From: Thermoleophilaceae bacterium
Lineage (GTDB): Bacteria > Actinomycetota > Thermoleophilia > Solirubrobacterales > Thermoleophilaceae
Direction: 5' to 3'
Assembly (NCBI GenBank): GCA_036378175.1
Contig: DASUWY010000051.1
Coordinates: forward strand, 1-64,000
DNA length: 64,000 nucleotides
Notes under the pieces: generated by a model
Seen by the model: only the letters and a program-made list of their open reading frames with translations
Told to the model about the DNA's origin: nothing
Database searches by the model: none
Shown: in pieces, positions 16,229 to 25,516 of the stretch
Numbering within the stretch: the first letter of the stretch is position 1
Layout: every line of letters starts with the position of its first letter
Position numbers and translations under genes: made by a program

Positions 16229-17011
16229 TCAGGATCCGGCCGCCTCGCACGCGCTCAAGAACGCATGCAGCCGCTCGTTGTAAGCGTCGCCCGTGGCCGG
16301 AATCGAATGACCGCGACCGGGGATCACGGCTCGTTCCGCGCCCATTCGCTCCGCCACCGCGTCGCACACCGTCTCGAACACCTCCGAATGCCCGCCGGAG
16401 ATCACGAGCTTCCGGAACGGCTGCTGGGCGAGCCGCTCGAGCGGCGGGTCGAGCTCCCACGGCGGGCGCTCGCGCATCAGCAGCCTCGCTCCCGCGAGGA
16501 GGTCGCCCTGCAGCTCGTCGGGCGTTGAGTGAGAGGAGCCCACACCGTCCCGGAAGAACACGAGCATGTCGCGCGGGTCCATGTCCGGCCCGCGGCGGAA
16601 CAGTTCGTCGCCCTGCGCGATCACGGCATCCACCGCGGGCGTGCCGGCGGCGACGCTGAGCGATCCCGGCTCGGACACCGTGAGCGATCGCACCGCCTCT
16701 GGCCGCAACGCGGCCGCGAACAGCGCGATCACCGCTCCGTACGAGTGGCCAACCAGGTGCGCGCCGTCCCCGAGCAGGTCGGCGATCAGTGGAGCCTCGG
16801 CCTCGAAGTCGCCGCGCTGGGCCGGCGGGCTGCCGCCGAACCCGGGGCGATTGGGCATGCACAGCGTCCAGTGGCGAGCGAGCGGCTCCTGCTTTCTCCA
16901 GGTGGAAGCAGCCCCCAGCACGCTGCCGTGAACGAGCACGACGAGCGGCCCGCTGCCGGTGCACGGGGCGTCAAGCATGGCGCCCGCCCGGCCTTGCTGG
17001 GAGGATGTCAT
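16229..17011 (-). CDS. Alpha/beta hydrolase
   Basis: A protein of about 260 residues with the alpha/beta-hydrolase fold: LVVLVHGS (oxyanion strand), GHSYGA (nucleophile Ser) and GRGHSIP near the end (catalytic His). The acid is probably the Asp or Glu after VISGGHSE. The substrate is unknown. The start is uncertain: ATG at 17011 is used here, but ATG at 16978, just before LDAPCTGSGPLVV, is equally plausible and would leave more room for the divergent P450 promoter. It is convergent with the HNH gene, with a gap of 5 bases. Confidence 0.85.
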   Translation of the reverse strand: MTSSQQGRAGAMLDAPCTGSGPLVVLVHGSVLGAASTWRKQEPLARHWTLCMPNRPGFGGSPPAQRGDFEAEAPLIADLLGDGAHLVGHSYGAVIALFAAALRPEAVRSLTVSEPGSLSVAAGTPAVDAVIAQGDELFRRGPDMDPRDMLVFFRDGVGSSHSTPDELQGDLLAGARLLMRERPPWELDPPLERLAQQPFRKLVISGGHSEVFETVCDAVAERMGAERAVIPGRGHSIPATGDAYNERLHAFLSACEAAGS

Positions 17012-17046
17012 TCGCAAAATCTAAGTCCGATCCGGAGGACCCGCAC

Positions 17047-18282
17047 ATGGCCACCGTGGGAAAGAACCTGAACGAAGTGCTCGTCGGCGATCGCGAGTAC
17101 TGGGAGAAGGGCCCGCCGCACGAGCTCTTTCGTGAGCTGCGGGGGCAGTGCCCGGTCCACTGGAGCGCCGCGATCAGCGAATTCCCGAACGAGGCCGGCT
17201 TCTGGTCCGTCACCACCGCGGACGACATCCACACCGTCAGCCGCGACTGGCAGACGTACTCGTCGGAGCGGGACGGCATCACCGCCGTGAACGCGGTCTT
17301 CCCGATCGAGCTGATGCGGGCCATGTTCATCGGCATGGACCCGCCGAAGCACGACCGCCTCAAGGCGCTGTTCCAGGCCGGGTTCACGCCCAAGCGCATC
17401 GCCGCGCACGAGGAGGCGATCCGGCAGATCGTGCGTGGCGTGCTCGACCGGCTGCGGGGTCAGGACGAGTGCGAGCTCGTGAACGAGGTGGCGCAGCCGG
17501 TGGTGTCGCGCGTGATCGGCAGCTTCATGGGCATCCCGGAGGAGGACGACGCGATCTGGGCGTACCTCATGAACTCCATCCTCGGAGCCACGGATCCGGA
17601 CCTCAACCCGGGCGGCATCGAAGACGCCATTCAGAACGGAGTGCCTGAGATCTTCGACCGCTGCGGCAAGCTCATCGCCGAGCGGCGCGAGAACCCCACG
17701 GACGATCTCACGAGCGTGCTGGTGCACGCCGAGATCGACGGCGAGAGGCTCGAGGAGCATGAGATCGTGATGGGCTTCTTCCTGCTCGTCGCGGCCGGCA
17801 ACGACAGCACCAAGGCCACCTACTCGAGCGGAATGCGCGCGCTGATGGAGAACCCGGAACAGCGCCAGCTGCTGCTCGACGATCCATCGCTCATCCCCGG
17901 CGCTGTGGAGGAGGCGCTGCGGATGTTCCCCGCGTTCGCCCACTTCCGCCGCACCGCCACGCGCGACACCGAGCTGCACGGCCAGCAGATCAAGGAGGGC
18001 GACAAGGTGGTGATGTGGTACGTGTCGTCCGGTCGCGACGAGACCCGTTACGACGATCCCGACCGCTTCGATGTTCTACGCAACCCGGAGCACCAGGCGT
18101 TCGGCGCCGGCGGCCGCCACTACTGCCTCGGCACGGCGCTGGCGCGCCTCGAGCTGAAGGTGCTGTTCGAGGAGACGCTCGCGCGCTACCCGCGGATGGA
18201 GATCGCGGGCGCGCCAGAGGCGGTGGAGTCGCCGTTCCTCAACCAACTCAAGTGCTTGCCTGTCCGCCTGAACGCGGCTTAG
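17047..18282 (+). CDS. Cytochrome P450
   Basis: A 411-residue soluble bacterial P450. The heme ligand is C360 in FGAGGRHYCLG. The I-helix oxygen-binding stretch is AAGNDSTKAT, and the K-helix ExxR is EEALR, followed by the perf region and the meander. The ATG at 17047 has GGAGGA 7 bases upstream; an in-frame ATG at 17008 is also possible. The substrate is unknown. The next three genes on the same strand are two membrane proteins and a fatty-acid hydroxylase, so a lipid or isoprenoid substrate is plausible. No ferredoxin partner is adjacent. Confidence 0.94.
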   Translation: MATVGKNLNEVLVGDREYWEKGPPHELFRELRGQCPVHWSAAISEFPNEAGFWSVTTADDIHTVSRDWQTYSSERDGITAVNAVFPIELMRAMFIGMDPPKHDRLKALFQAGFTPKRIAAHEEAIRQIVRGVLDRLRGQDECELVNEVAQPVVSRVIGSFMGIPEEDDAIWAYLMNSILGATDPDLNPGGIEDAIQNGVPEIFDRCGKLIAERRENPTDDLTSVLVHAEIDGERLEEHEIVMGFFLLVAAGNDSTKATYSSGMRALMENPEQRQLLLDDPSLIPGAVEEALRMFPAFAHFRRTATRDTELHGQQIKEGDKVVMWYVSSGRDETRYDDPDRFDVLRNPEHQAFGAGGRHYCLGTALARLELKVLFEETLARYPRMEIAGAPEAVESPFLNQLKCLPVRLNAA

Positions 18283-18292
18283 AGTTCCGGCC

Positions 18293-18913
18293 ATGACGGA
18301 CATCGCGCAGGAGCCGCCCGTCGGGCTCGCCACACCGCCGCCCGCGCCTCCGTTCGATCGCACTCAGCTTCAGGTCGTCCCGGTCAAGGCCCTCCCCGCG
18401 GTGGGCGTGGTGCTGGCCGCGCTTGTGGCGGTGATCGCCACGGACTCCGGATGGGGGCTCAACTTCTTCCACGTCGTGGCGGGCGGGCTCTGGACGGCGA
18501 TCGACCTGTTCGTAGGCTTCGTGGTCGGGCCGATCATGGGCCGCATGTCGATCCCCGCCCGCATGGAGTTCTCCACCCGCTTCATGCCGAAGATGCTGCT
18601 GCTCATGCCCACGCTCGTGATCTGCACGCTGGCAGCGGGCTGGCAGCTCGGGCACCACCTCGGCTTCACGGACTCGGGCTGGAGCCACCACGGATGGATC
18701 GTGGCCTCCTACATCGTGGTCGGCGTGATGTCGGTGATCGCGCTGGCGATTCTCGAGCCGGCCAACCTCGCGGTGCTGTTCGAGCTGAAGAAGCCGCGTC
18801 CGAACGGCGAGCTGATCGGAAAGCTCATGAAGCGCTTCATCTACACGGCCGGAATCACCGGCGCGATGCAGGTGGCCACGCTGATCATCATGACCAGGAT
18901 CGCGTCGCTATGA
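18293..18913 (+). CDS. Integral membrane protein, four to five helices
   Basis: A 206-residue protein that I cannot assign. After a Pro-rich start come helices at about 30-50, 60-85, 100-120, 140-160 and 185-205. NFFHVVAGGLWTAIDLFVGF has a conserved-looking His/Trp pattern reminiscent of CopD/DUF2269-type or urate-hydroxylase-like membrane domains, and more histidines occur in LGHHLGF, so heme or metal binding is possible. It starts 10 bases after the P450 and overlaps the next gene by 4 bases (ATGA). Confidence 0.75.
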   Translation: MTDIAQEPPVGLATPPPAPPFDRTQLQVVPVKALPAVGVVLAALVAVIATDSGWGLNFFHVVAGGLWTAIDLFVGFVVGPIMGRMSIPARMEFSTRFMPKMLLLMPTLVICTLAAGWQLGHHLGFTDSGWSHHGWIVASYIVVGVMSVIALAILEPANLAVLFELKKPRPNGELIGKLMKRFIYTAGITGAMQVATLIIMTRIASL

Positions 18914-19347
18914 CCGACCTGTCCGCACTCGAGGCCGAGCGGCCCGCGATGCCGGACCAGGACTCGCTCCCACCTGTGAACGAGGTGGCCGTGGCCTCGA
19001 TGATCCTGATCGTGATCGGCGGCATCTACATGGCGTCGCACCTGCCGCACCGCGCACCGGTCACGCTGCCGATCATCGTGCTGGTGGGCTCGGCCGCCCT
19101 CATCGGCTGGAACGCATTCGCTCTCTCGCGGGTGCGCGAGTTCTCGTGGACGTCGTTCTGGCTCGTGGGCCGCTGGGCGCTGCTCGCGTACGCGGTGATC
19201 GCCGGGATGCTGCTCTACGTGTTCCTGGAGGACGGCACGCGGGGCACCCAACTCGTGCTCGTCACGCTGATGCTTCTCGCGTACGCCGTGAACGTCCCGC
19301 TGCTGCTGTCGTACGGCGTGGCGCGCTATCAGCCGCCCGACCGCTAG
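18910..19347 (+). CDS. Small four-helix membrane protein
   Basis: A 145-residue protein with hydrophobic helices at about 25-45, 52-70, 82-105 and 112-135 and short loops. No catalytic motif is visible. The ATG at 18910 overlaps the preceding membrane gene, so the two probably form one complex. Function unknown. It belongs to the P450-to-hydroxylase gene row. Confidence 0.72.
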   Translation: MTDLSALEAERPAMPDQDSLPPVNEVAVASMILIVIGGIYMASHLPHRAPVTLPIIVLVGSAALIGWNAFALSRVREFSWTSFWLVGRWALLAYAVIAGMLLYVFLEDGTRGTQLVLVTLMLLAYAVNVPLLLSYGVARYQPPDR

Positions 19348-19367
19348 GGCGCTCTACCCTTTGACAC

Positions 19368-20051
19368 ATGCGGGGTGCGCGTTACGGGCGCGACGTGAAG
19401 ACGCTTCGGCAGGCGCGAGCGGAGTTCATCGCCAAGCGCTCGCCCAAGCTGATCGTGCTCGGGATCGTGGCCACGCTCGCGGTTCGGGTGGCGGTGGGCG
19501 GGCCGCTCGCGTGGCGCGACGCGGTTGCGGCGGCCGCGATGCTCGTGGTCTATCCCTTCGGCGAATGGGCGATCCACGTGTACCTGCTCCACCTCAAGCC
19601 GTTCGCCTTCCGCGGGGAGCGGGTGGAGCTGGCCACCGCACGCGCGCATCGTGAGCACCACGAGCAGCCGAACGACCTCTTCATGATCCTGCTCGCGCCG
19701 TCGGAGGCGGTGGCGCTCATGTTCCTCGCGGTGCCGCTGGTGCCGGCGCTGGCCGGCGTGGTGATCGCGCTGGCCGGCGGCGAGGTGCCATACGGCGCCC
19801 TCCTCACGGGCGTCCTGACCGGGCAGGTGCTCGTCGCCATCTACGAGTGGACCCACTTCCTGATCCACACCGCCTACCGGCCGCGCTCCCGTTACTACCG
19901 CTCGATCTGGCGCAACCACCGGCTGCACCACTTCAAGAACGAGCACTACTGGCACGGGATCACGAACACGCTGGCGGACAGCGCCCTGGGCACGCTGAAG
20001 GACCAGCGCGAGGTTCCGCGCTCGCGCACGGCCCGTACGCTCACGCCCTAG
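19368..20051 (+). CDS. Sterol desaturase/fatty-acid hydroxylase superfamily protein
   Basis: A 227-residue membrane di-iron enzyme. The histidine boxes are EWAIHVYLLH (near 65), HREHHE (near 95), EWTHFLIH (near 162) and HRLHHFKNEHYWHG (near 185-200), with three or four hydrophobic segments between. It should insert oxygen into a lipid or carotenoid-like chain. It lies 20 bases after a membrane protein gene and overlaps by 4 bases the 3' end of the convergent acyl-reductase-like gene. Confidence 0.88.
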   Translation: MRGARYGRDVKTLRQARAEFIAKRSPKLIVLGIVATLAVRVAVGGPLAWRDAVAAAAMLVVYPFGEWAIHVYLLHLKPFAFRGERVELATARAHREHHEQPNDLFMILLAPSEAVALMFLAVPLVPALAGVVIALAGGEVPYGALLTGVLTGQVLVAIYEWTHFLIHTAYRPRSRYYRSIWRNHRLHHFKNEHYWHGITNTLADSALGTLKDQREVPRSRTARTLTP

Positions 20052-21223
20052 ACGACCGCGGTTTCGCGCGCCGGCATGTCGAGCCCCGTGCGCGCCTCCA
20101 CGCGCGTGATCGGGCGCCGGCCCCAATCGGCCGCCTGGGCGAAGAGCACCAGGGAGTGGAAGTAGCTCTGGAGTGGGGGCACGCGGATCCCGGCCGGTGC
20201 GAGCGCCCTGGTGGCCGCGGTGGTGTCGAAGCGGGCGCCGACGTCGAAGTACGGGAAGTACACCTCGGCCCGCTTCAGCGCCTTGCGCCGCGACTTCGAC
20301 CCGCGGCGTAGGAGCCACGGGTGGACGGCCCGGGAGTACACGCGCGGGTGCAGCGCGAGCGCACGCCTGCGGCCGAAGGCGGCGGCTGACATCTCGATCA
20401 GCTCGCCCACCTCGGCGGCCTCGGGGCCTGCCGCCAGCGCGTATGTCTCGCCCGCCGCCTCCGGCCGCGACGAGAGCTCGAAGATCGCATCCGCCACGTA
20501 GTCCACCGGCACCACGTCGGCCGGCGCCGAGCGACGCCCCGGCACGAGCGTGAGCGACCCACGGGAGTACGCTCGCAGCGGCCCGTACACCACGTTGAAG
20601 GCGGGCGTCCAGCCACTGTCGTGCTCGCCCACCACGATGCTCGGCCTGAAGACGGTGGTCGGCACCCGCTCCGCCCGCGATCGCACAAGCTTCTCCGCCT
20701 CCCACTTCGACAGCTCGTAGCTGTTGTTGAACTCCTGGCCGCGGTCGTGGTCGTCCTCGTAGAACGGACCGCGGTGAGTGCCCGCCACGTACGCCGTGGA
20801 TACGTGCGCGAGGCGGCGGAGGCCGCGCCCGCGCGCCGCACACTGCTCCGCCAGGTCGAGCACCCGGCGAGTGCCGTGGAGGTTGATCTCGCGTGCCTGG
20901 TCGATAGGGAGGTTGAAGGACACCGACGCGGCGGAATGCACAACGTCGGTCACCTCCTCGGCGAGGCGCTCGCGAGTGTCGGGGTCGAGGCCGAGGTTTG
21001 GCTGCGTCACGTCACCGCGCACCGGCACGAGCCGGCCGGCGTACCGGTCTGCGGCGGCCACCACGGTCTGCGCCGCCCGGCTGACGCGCCGTTCAGCCTC
21101 TTCGTCGTCGGAGGCGCGGATGAGCGCGTAGATAGTGCGGTCGGTTCGCTCCAGATAGCGGGCGAGCAGCTCCATCCCGACGAATCCGGACGAGCCAGTG
21201 AGAAAGATTGCGCCTGAGTCCAT
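20048..21223 (-). CDS. Extended SDR, thioester-reductase/fatty-acyl-CoA-reductase-like
   Basis: A 391-residue Rossmann protein with GSSGFVG at 10-16 (NADPH), DVVHSAASVSFNLP and a catalytic Tyr-Lys pair in YELSK. It matches the NAD_binding_4 group (male-sterility/thioester reductase type) that reduces acyl-CoA or carrier-bound acyl chains to aldehyde or alcohol. No adenylation or carrier domain is present, so it probably acts on acyl-CoA. It is convergent with the hydroxylase gene. The start ATG has no competing upstream site. About 100 bases of untranslated DNA precede it. Confidence 0.82.
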   Translation of the reverse strand: MDSGAIFLTGSSGFVGMELLARYLERTDRTIYALIRASDDEEAERRVSRAAQTVVAAADRYAGRLVPVRGDVTQPNLGLDPDTRERLAEEVTDVVHSAASVSFNLPIDQAREINLHGTRRVLDLAEQCAARGRGLRRLAHVSTAYVAGTHRGPFYEDDHDRGQEFNNSYELSKWEAEKLVRSRAERVPTTVFRPSIVVGEHDSGWTPAFNVVYGPLRAYSRGSLTLVPGRRSAPADVVPVDYVADAIFELSSRPEAAGETYALAAGPEAAEVGELIEMSAAAFGRRRALALHPRVYSRAVHPWLLRRGSKSRRKALKRAEVYFPYFDVGARFDTTAATRALAPAGIRVPPLQSYFHSLVLFAQAADWGRRPITRVEARTGLDMPARETAVV

Positions 21224-21324
21224 GAGTCGCAGTGTTCCCGTGACATCCCGGACCGAACACCGACCGGGAGCTAAAGATTGCGCCTTGAATCTGGACCGCG
21301 TGTATACGTGCGGTGAAGATCCTC

Positions 21325-22329
21325 TTAGGCCTCGGCGGTCATGCCTGAACGCGAGCGAGTTGCGTCAAGGAACACTTCTGTGACGTCTGGCACGACCTCC
21401 CGCAACCGGTCGTCGATGCGGTCGGAGAGTTCCTCCACGCTGCCCGGCCGGAGGTCGTCCGCCAGGTCGATCCGCGCCGCCACGAGCAGGGAGCTGGGGC
21501 CGAGCACCATGGTGAGGAGCTCGACCACGTCGTCCACCTCGCGGAACTCGCGCAGCGCGCCCTCGAGCTTCTCGCGCTCGTCCGGCCGGGCCGCGCCGCC
21601 GATGAGGAGATGCGACACGTCGCGTCCCATCGTTATCGCCACGAGCACCAGCAGAAGGCCGATCGCGATCGAGGCTGCGGGATCGAAAACGGTCGACCCC
21701 GTCACCTGGTCGGCCACGATTCCGACGAGGGCGATCAAGATTCCGATCAGTGCGGCGGAGTCCTCGAACAGCACCATCTTCACGTTCGGATCGCGGCTGC
21801 CGCGCACGTATTCGAGGAGCGGCAGGCCGGCGTCGCCCGCCTCGCCGCGTACCTGCTTGACGGCTCGCAGCCAGGATGCCCCCTCCGCGGCGAGCGAGAT
21901 GGCAAGCGTGATGTAGGCGGCGATGTAGCCGCCCGGCTCCCCACCTGAGAGCAGCTCGTACGTGCCATAACCGATGGCGAACACCGCGCCCGCGAGGAAC
22001 ATGCCCACGGCGGCGAGGAAGGTCCACAGGAAGCGTTCCTGCCCGTAGCCGAAGGGTTGATCCGGGTTGGGCTCGCGCGCGCTGAGCCTGATCGAAGCGA
22101 GCAGGAAGGCCTGGTTCGTGGTGTCCGCCACGGAATGCGCCGCCTCGGCGAGCATCGCCGTGGAACCGCTCACGAGCCCGCCGAACAGCTTGACCACGGC
22201 CACGATCGCGTTCGAGGCGAGCGCGACCAGGACCGTCTTGCGGCTCGCCGCCGTCCTCCCGCGGGAGTGCTCGAGGCTCCGCCGGCTGGTGCGGCCGGCC
22301 ACCGCTCTCTCCGTTCTCTCCGCCGTCAC
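21325..22329 (-). CDS. Cation diffusion facilitator (CDF) family transporter
   Basis: A 334-residue protein with six expected membrane segments. Metal-site helix 2 is AEAAHSVADTTNQ (HxxxD), and helix 5 has EDSAALIGILIA. A C-terminal cytoplasmic domain of about 85 residues follows (DVSHLLIGG; EFREVDDVVELLTM). It probably exports a divalent cation such as Zn, Fe or Mn. It is divergent from the universal-stress-like gene, 100 bases away. Confidence 0.9.
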   Translation of the reverse strand: MTAERTERAVAGRTSRRSLEHSRGRTAASRKTVLVALASNAIVAVVKLFGGLVSGSTAMLAEAAHSVADTTNQAFLLASIRLSAREPNPDQPFGYGQERFLWTFLAAVGMFLAGAVFAIGYGTYELLSGGEPGGYIAAYITLAISLAAEGASWLRAVKQVRGEAGDAGLPLLEYVRGSRDPNVKMVLFEDSAALIGILIALVGIVADQVTGSTVFDPAASIAIGLLLVLVAITMGRDVSHLLIGGAARPDEREKLEGALREFREVDDVVELLTMVLGPSSLLVAARIDLADDLRPGSVEELSDRIDDRLREVVPDVTEVFLDATRSRSGMTAEA

Positions 22330-22429
22330 CCTGTCTGACTACCCGGCCACGCCAATGGCTCACCATCGTCGGTTGGGGCTGGACTGGCGCCAGAACCCGG
22401 GATACCGTTTGCGGGGAGGGAATCGGGGG

Positions 22430-22906
22430 ATGAGCTTCAACATCCTGGCAGTCGGACGCTCCGGCATGGGCGAGGAGTCGACGGTCGAGCGCGCCGCCGC
22501 CCGGGCGGCGGAGGAGCATGCGGCGCTCACGCTCATGTGCGTGTGGTCGCCGGCGCGGCTGATCCACTGGGCGCGGCTCGCCGGAGTCGACCCCGCCGAG
22601 CTCGTGCGCGAGCACGGCGAGCAGTCCTCACAGTGGATCCGCGGCGTGGTGGCCGGATTGCCGCCGGACGTGAGCGTGAAGTTCGCCTGCCGGCGGGGCA
22701 TGGCCAAGCGCGAAATCGCCACCGAGCTACGCAACGGCCACTACGACGAACTGGTGGTGAGCCGCCACCTCCTGGGCGAGCGCTGCCTCACGAAGCTGCG
22801 GCGCGCGTATCCGGAGCTGCGGGTCGAGCTGGTCGACCCAACCCCCGATCCTCTACGGACCGAACACCACGGTGGTGTTGCCGTGCCTGATCACGCGGTC
22901 CTGTAG
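22430..22906 (+). CDS. Universal stress protein-like (UspA fold)
   Basis: A 158-residue protein: [30 protein letters not shown] is a UspA-type first strand and helix, and [12 protein letters not shown] fits the second half. The ATP-binding Gly-x2-Gly motif is not clear, so it is probably a non-ATP form. The ATG at 22430 follows GGGGGA; the frame is open upstream but that part is antisense to the CDF gene. Its 3' end overlaps the purU 3' end by 54 bases on the opposite strand. Confidence 0.75.
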   Translation: MSFNILAVGRSGMGEESTVERAAARAAEEHAALTLMCVWSPARLIHWARLAGVDPAELVREHGEQSSQWIRGVVAGLPPDVSVKFACRRGMAKREIATELRNGHYDELVVSRHLLGERCLTKLRRAYPELRVELVDPTPDPLRTEHHGGVAVPDHAVL

Positions 22907-23710
22907 GTGCCACTGAACCGCCCGGGCGAGCACCACGCGCTCGATGTCGGAGCCCCGGCGCTCGAGTCGCGCAACGTCGTCGCGGTGTGACACGCGGATC
23001 ACGTCCTGTTCGATGATCGGCCCGGCGTCGAGCTCCTCCGTCACGTAGTGGGCTGTGGCGCCGATCAGCTTCACGCCGCGCTCCTTCGCCCGCGCGTACG
23101 GGCCGGCGCCGGCGAACGCGGGCAGGAACGAGTGGTGGATGTTGATCACCGGCACGCCCACGCGCTCGAGGAACTCGCCGGACAGGATCTGCATGTAGCG
23201 GGCGAGCACGACGACGTCGCAGTTGCCAACCAGCAGGTCGAGCAGCTTCTCCTCCGCCTGCGACTTGTTGTCCTTGTCCACAGGCACATGGTGGTACGGG
23301 ACGCCGAAGAACTCCACGTCGTCCCGCAGGTCGGGATGGTTGGACGCGACGAGCACGATGTCTCCCTCGAGCTGGCCGCTCTTCGCCCGCCAGAGGAGAT
23401 CCTGAAGGCAGTGGTCGTAGCGCGACACGAGTACGGCGATCCGCTTGCGCTCACGCGTGTCCCAGAAGCGGAAACCCATGTGGAAGCGGCCGGCGACAAC
23501 ACGAGCGAACTTCTCCGCTAGTCCCTCGGGGCCGCCGGGAAGGGTGAACTCCATACGCAGGAAGAAGTCGCCTCCCTCGGGGTCCGAGCTGTACTGATCG
23601 GACTGCACGATGTTCGCGCCCGCATCGAAGAGGAAGGTCGACACGGCGCTGACGATGCCGGGCTGATCGTCCTCGCACCAGACGAGCAGACGCATGAGTG
23701 GGGCGTCCAT
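22853..23710 (-). CDS. purU: Formyltetrahydrofolate deformylase
   Basis: A 285-residue PurU that hydrolyses 10-formyl-THF to formate and THF. An N-terminal ACT domain ([20 protein letters not shown]) is followed by a formyltransferase-like domain with [17 protein letters not shown] (Asn-His catalytic stretch) and [17 protein letters not shown] (Asp). It is the last gene of the sarcosine oxidase operon and overlaps the soxB stop by one base (ATG at 23710; an ATG at 23695 is possible). It returns THF and drains one-carbon units released by sarcosine oxidation. Confidence 0.95.
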   Translation of the reverse strand: MDAPLMRLLVWCEDDQPGIVSAVSTFLFDAGANIVQSDQYSSDPEGGDFFLRMEFTLPGGPEGLAEKFARVVAGRFHMGFRFWDTRERKRIAVLVSRYDHCLQDLLWRAKSGQLEGDIVLVASNHPDLRDDVEFFGVPYHHVPVDKDNKSQAEEKLLDLLVGNCDVVVLARYMQILSGEFLERVGVPVINIHHSFLPAFAGAGPYARAKERGVKLIGATAHYVTEELDAGPIIEQDVIRVSHRDDVARLERRGSDIERVVLARAVQWHLQDRVIRHGNTTVVFGP

Positions 23711-24921
23711 CAGTGGCTGACGGCTGCGGCGGCCAGTTCGGAGACGAGCCGGTCCTCGTAGAAGCGCTCGAGCGCGAACGGCTCGATCAGATCGGGCGTG
23801 CGGTCGGTGGCCACGAGCTCGGCGAGCGTCTTGCCGACGATCGGCGCCGCCTTGAAGCCGTACGTGCCCCACCCGGCGCTCACGTGGAAGTTCTCCACCT
23901 CGGTGCGGCCGAGGATCGGGCTGTAGTCCGGACTCAGGTCGCACAACCCCGCCCACGCGCGCAGCAGCCGAGCGTGCTCGAGCTGCGGGAAGAGCTCGAG
24001 CGTGTGCCGGGTGAGGTCCTGCAGGAAGTTGAGCGTGCCCTGCATGCGGTACGTGGTCCACGGCTCGATCTCGGACCCCATGACGAACTCGCCGCGGTCC
24101 GACTGCGAGATGTACACGTGCATCTGCGACGAGACGATCACCACGTCGAGCAGCGGCTTCACCGGCTCGGTCACGCAGGCCTGGAGGATGTGGGTGGTGA
24201 TCGGGAGCTGCACTCCGGCCATTTCGCCGATCAGCGTGCTCCAGCCCGCGGTGCAGCTCAGCACCTGCCCCGCCTTCACCGTGCCCCGATTCGTCCTCAC
24301 GGCGTCGATGCGGCCGTTCGTGCGCTCGAGGCCGAGCACCTCCGTGTAGGGGTGGATCTCCACGCCGCCGCGGTCGGCGCCGCGTGCCAGGCCCCACACC
24401 ACGGCGTCGTGGCGGATGATGCCGCCCGGCGGGTGGTACAGGGCCCCCATGATCGGGAACGTGGCGTGCTCGCTCACGTTCATCGTCGGGGCGAGCTTCT
24501 TGATCTCGTCCGGATAGATGAGCCGTGAGTCGATCCCGTTCAGGCGGTTCACCTCCGCGCGGTTGGCCATCACGAACATCGCGCGGTCCGAGTGCGCGAG
24601 CGTGAGGTGCCCGCACTGGGAGAAGAGGAGGTTGAAGCCGAGCTCGCGCGAGAGGCCCTCGTAGAGCTTCACGCTGGCGTCGTAGAAGCGCGCGCCCTCG
24701 GGCGTCTTGTAGTTCGAGCGCAGGATGGTGGTGTTGCGCCCGGCGGCGCCGGATCCGATGTAGCCCTTCTCGAGCACCGCCACGTTCGTGATCCCTCGCT
24801 GCGCGAGGTAGTACGCGGTGGCGAGGCCGTGCGAGCCGCCGCCGATGATCACCACGTCGTAGGAGTCCTTCAGCTCGCCGCGCTTTCGCCACATGCGCCC
24901 GGGGCGGAAGAGGTCACGCAT
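23710..24921 (-). CDS. soxB: Sarcosine oxidase subunit beta
   Basis: A 403-residue DAO-family flavoprotein subunit with an N-terminal dinucleotide fold [19 protein letters not shown] at about 21-39. [14 protein letters not shown] is typical of heterotetrameric sarcosine oxidase beta, the site of sarcosine oxidation, and [14 protein letters not shown] lies near the C-terminus. The ATG at 24921 ([11 protein letters not shown]) fits the family; it overlaps the soxG 3' end by 8 bases. It works with soxA, soxG and soxD products in the cytoplasm. Confidence 0.94.
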   Translation of the reverse strand: MRDLFRPGRMWRKRGELKDSYDVVIIGGGSHGLATAYYLAQRGITNVAVLEKGYIGSGAAGRNTTILRSNYKTPEGARFYDASVKLYEGLSRELGFNLLFSQCGHLTLAHSDRAMFVMANRAEVNRLNGIDSRLIYPDEIKKLAPTMNVSEHATFPIMGALYHPPGGIIRHDAVVWGLARGADRGGVEIHPYTEVLGLERTNGRIDAVRTNRGTVKAGQVLSCTAGWSTLIGEMAGVQLPITTHILQACVTEPVKPLLDVVIVSSQMHVYISQSDRGEFVMGSEIEPWTTYRMQGTLNFLQDLTRHTLELFPQLEHARLLRAWAGLCDLSPDYSPILGRTEVENFHVSAGWGTYGFKAAPIVGKTLAELVATDRTPDLIEPFALERFYEDRLVSELAAAAVSH

Positions 24922-25516
24922 GGGCGAGCTCCTCGCCGATCGGTGCCAGCGCGTCCGCTCCCACGGGCCCACCGCCGAGATGCCGCGCGGCGTCCGCCAC
25001 CGTCTCCCACATGTAGCGGCCGAGCGCCCAGCCGAAGAGCATGAGGAAGCGATCGCCGTTCTCGCGCAGCACGTAGCCGGGGGTGCGGGCCACCGAGCCG
25101 GGCCGGAACGCGCCCGGCGGCGCGGACTGGTGGCGGAGGTCGAGCGCGCAGAAGCGGGCGAAGAGCTCGCGGGCCTTCGGTCCGGCGATTGTGAGCGCGG
25201 CGTAGGTGGTGGTCACGTCGATGCCCGGCGGAGTGGCGCCGATCACGAGCGTGCGGTCGCGCGTGACGGGGCACCACCAGGCACCGTCGCGGCGTTCCGT
25301 CATGCCAAGCTCGAGGCCGTGCGCGCCGCGCACCTCGACCTTGCGCAGATGCGAGCTGTCAGCGAAGCCCACCTGAGCGAAGCTCTCGCTGGGGTAGCTC
25401 ACCGCCACGTTCCAGCCGTCACGGAGCTGGAAGCGCGCGCCGGCGGCGAGTGCCTCGCGCTCCATCGGGCTGCGGGCGATTGCATCCCCGTCCGGCACCA
25501 GGAAGTCGAGGCTCAT
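24914..25516 (-). CDS. soxG: Sarcosine oxidase subunit gamma
   Basis: A 200-residue SoxG. Family marks are SFAQVGFADSSHLRKVEVRG near the N-terminal third and DLRHQSAPPGAFRPGSVART, with GRYMWETV near the C-terminus. It is a structural subunit distantly related to GcvT/YgfZ folds. The ATG overlaps the soxA stop by 4 bases (ATGA), and the 3' end overlaps soxB. A much longer in-frame open stretch upstream is antisense noise within soxA. Confidence 0.9.
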   Translation of the reverse strand: MSLDFLVPDGDAIARSPMEREALAAGARFQLRDGWNVAVSYPSESFAQVGFADSSHLRKVEVRGAHGLELGMTERRDGAWWCPVTRDRTLVIGATPPGIDVTTTYAALTIAGPKARELFARFCALDLRHQSAPPGAFRPGSVARTPGYVLRENGDRFLMLFGWALGRYMWETVADAARHLGGGPVGADALAPIGEELAHA

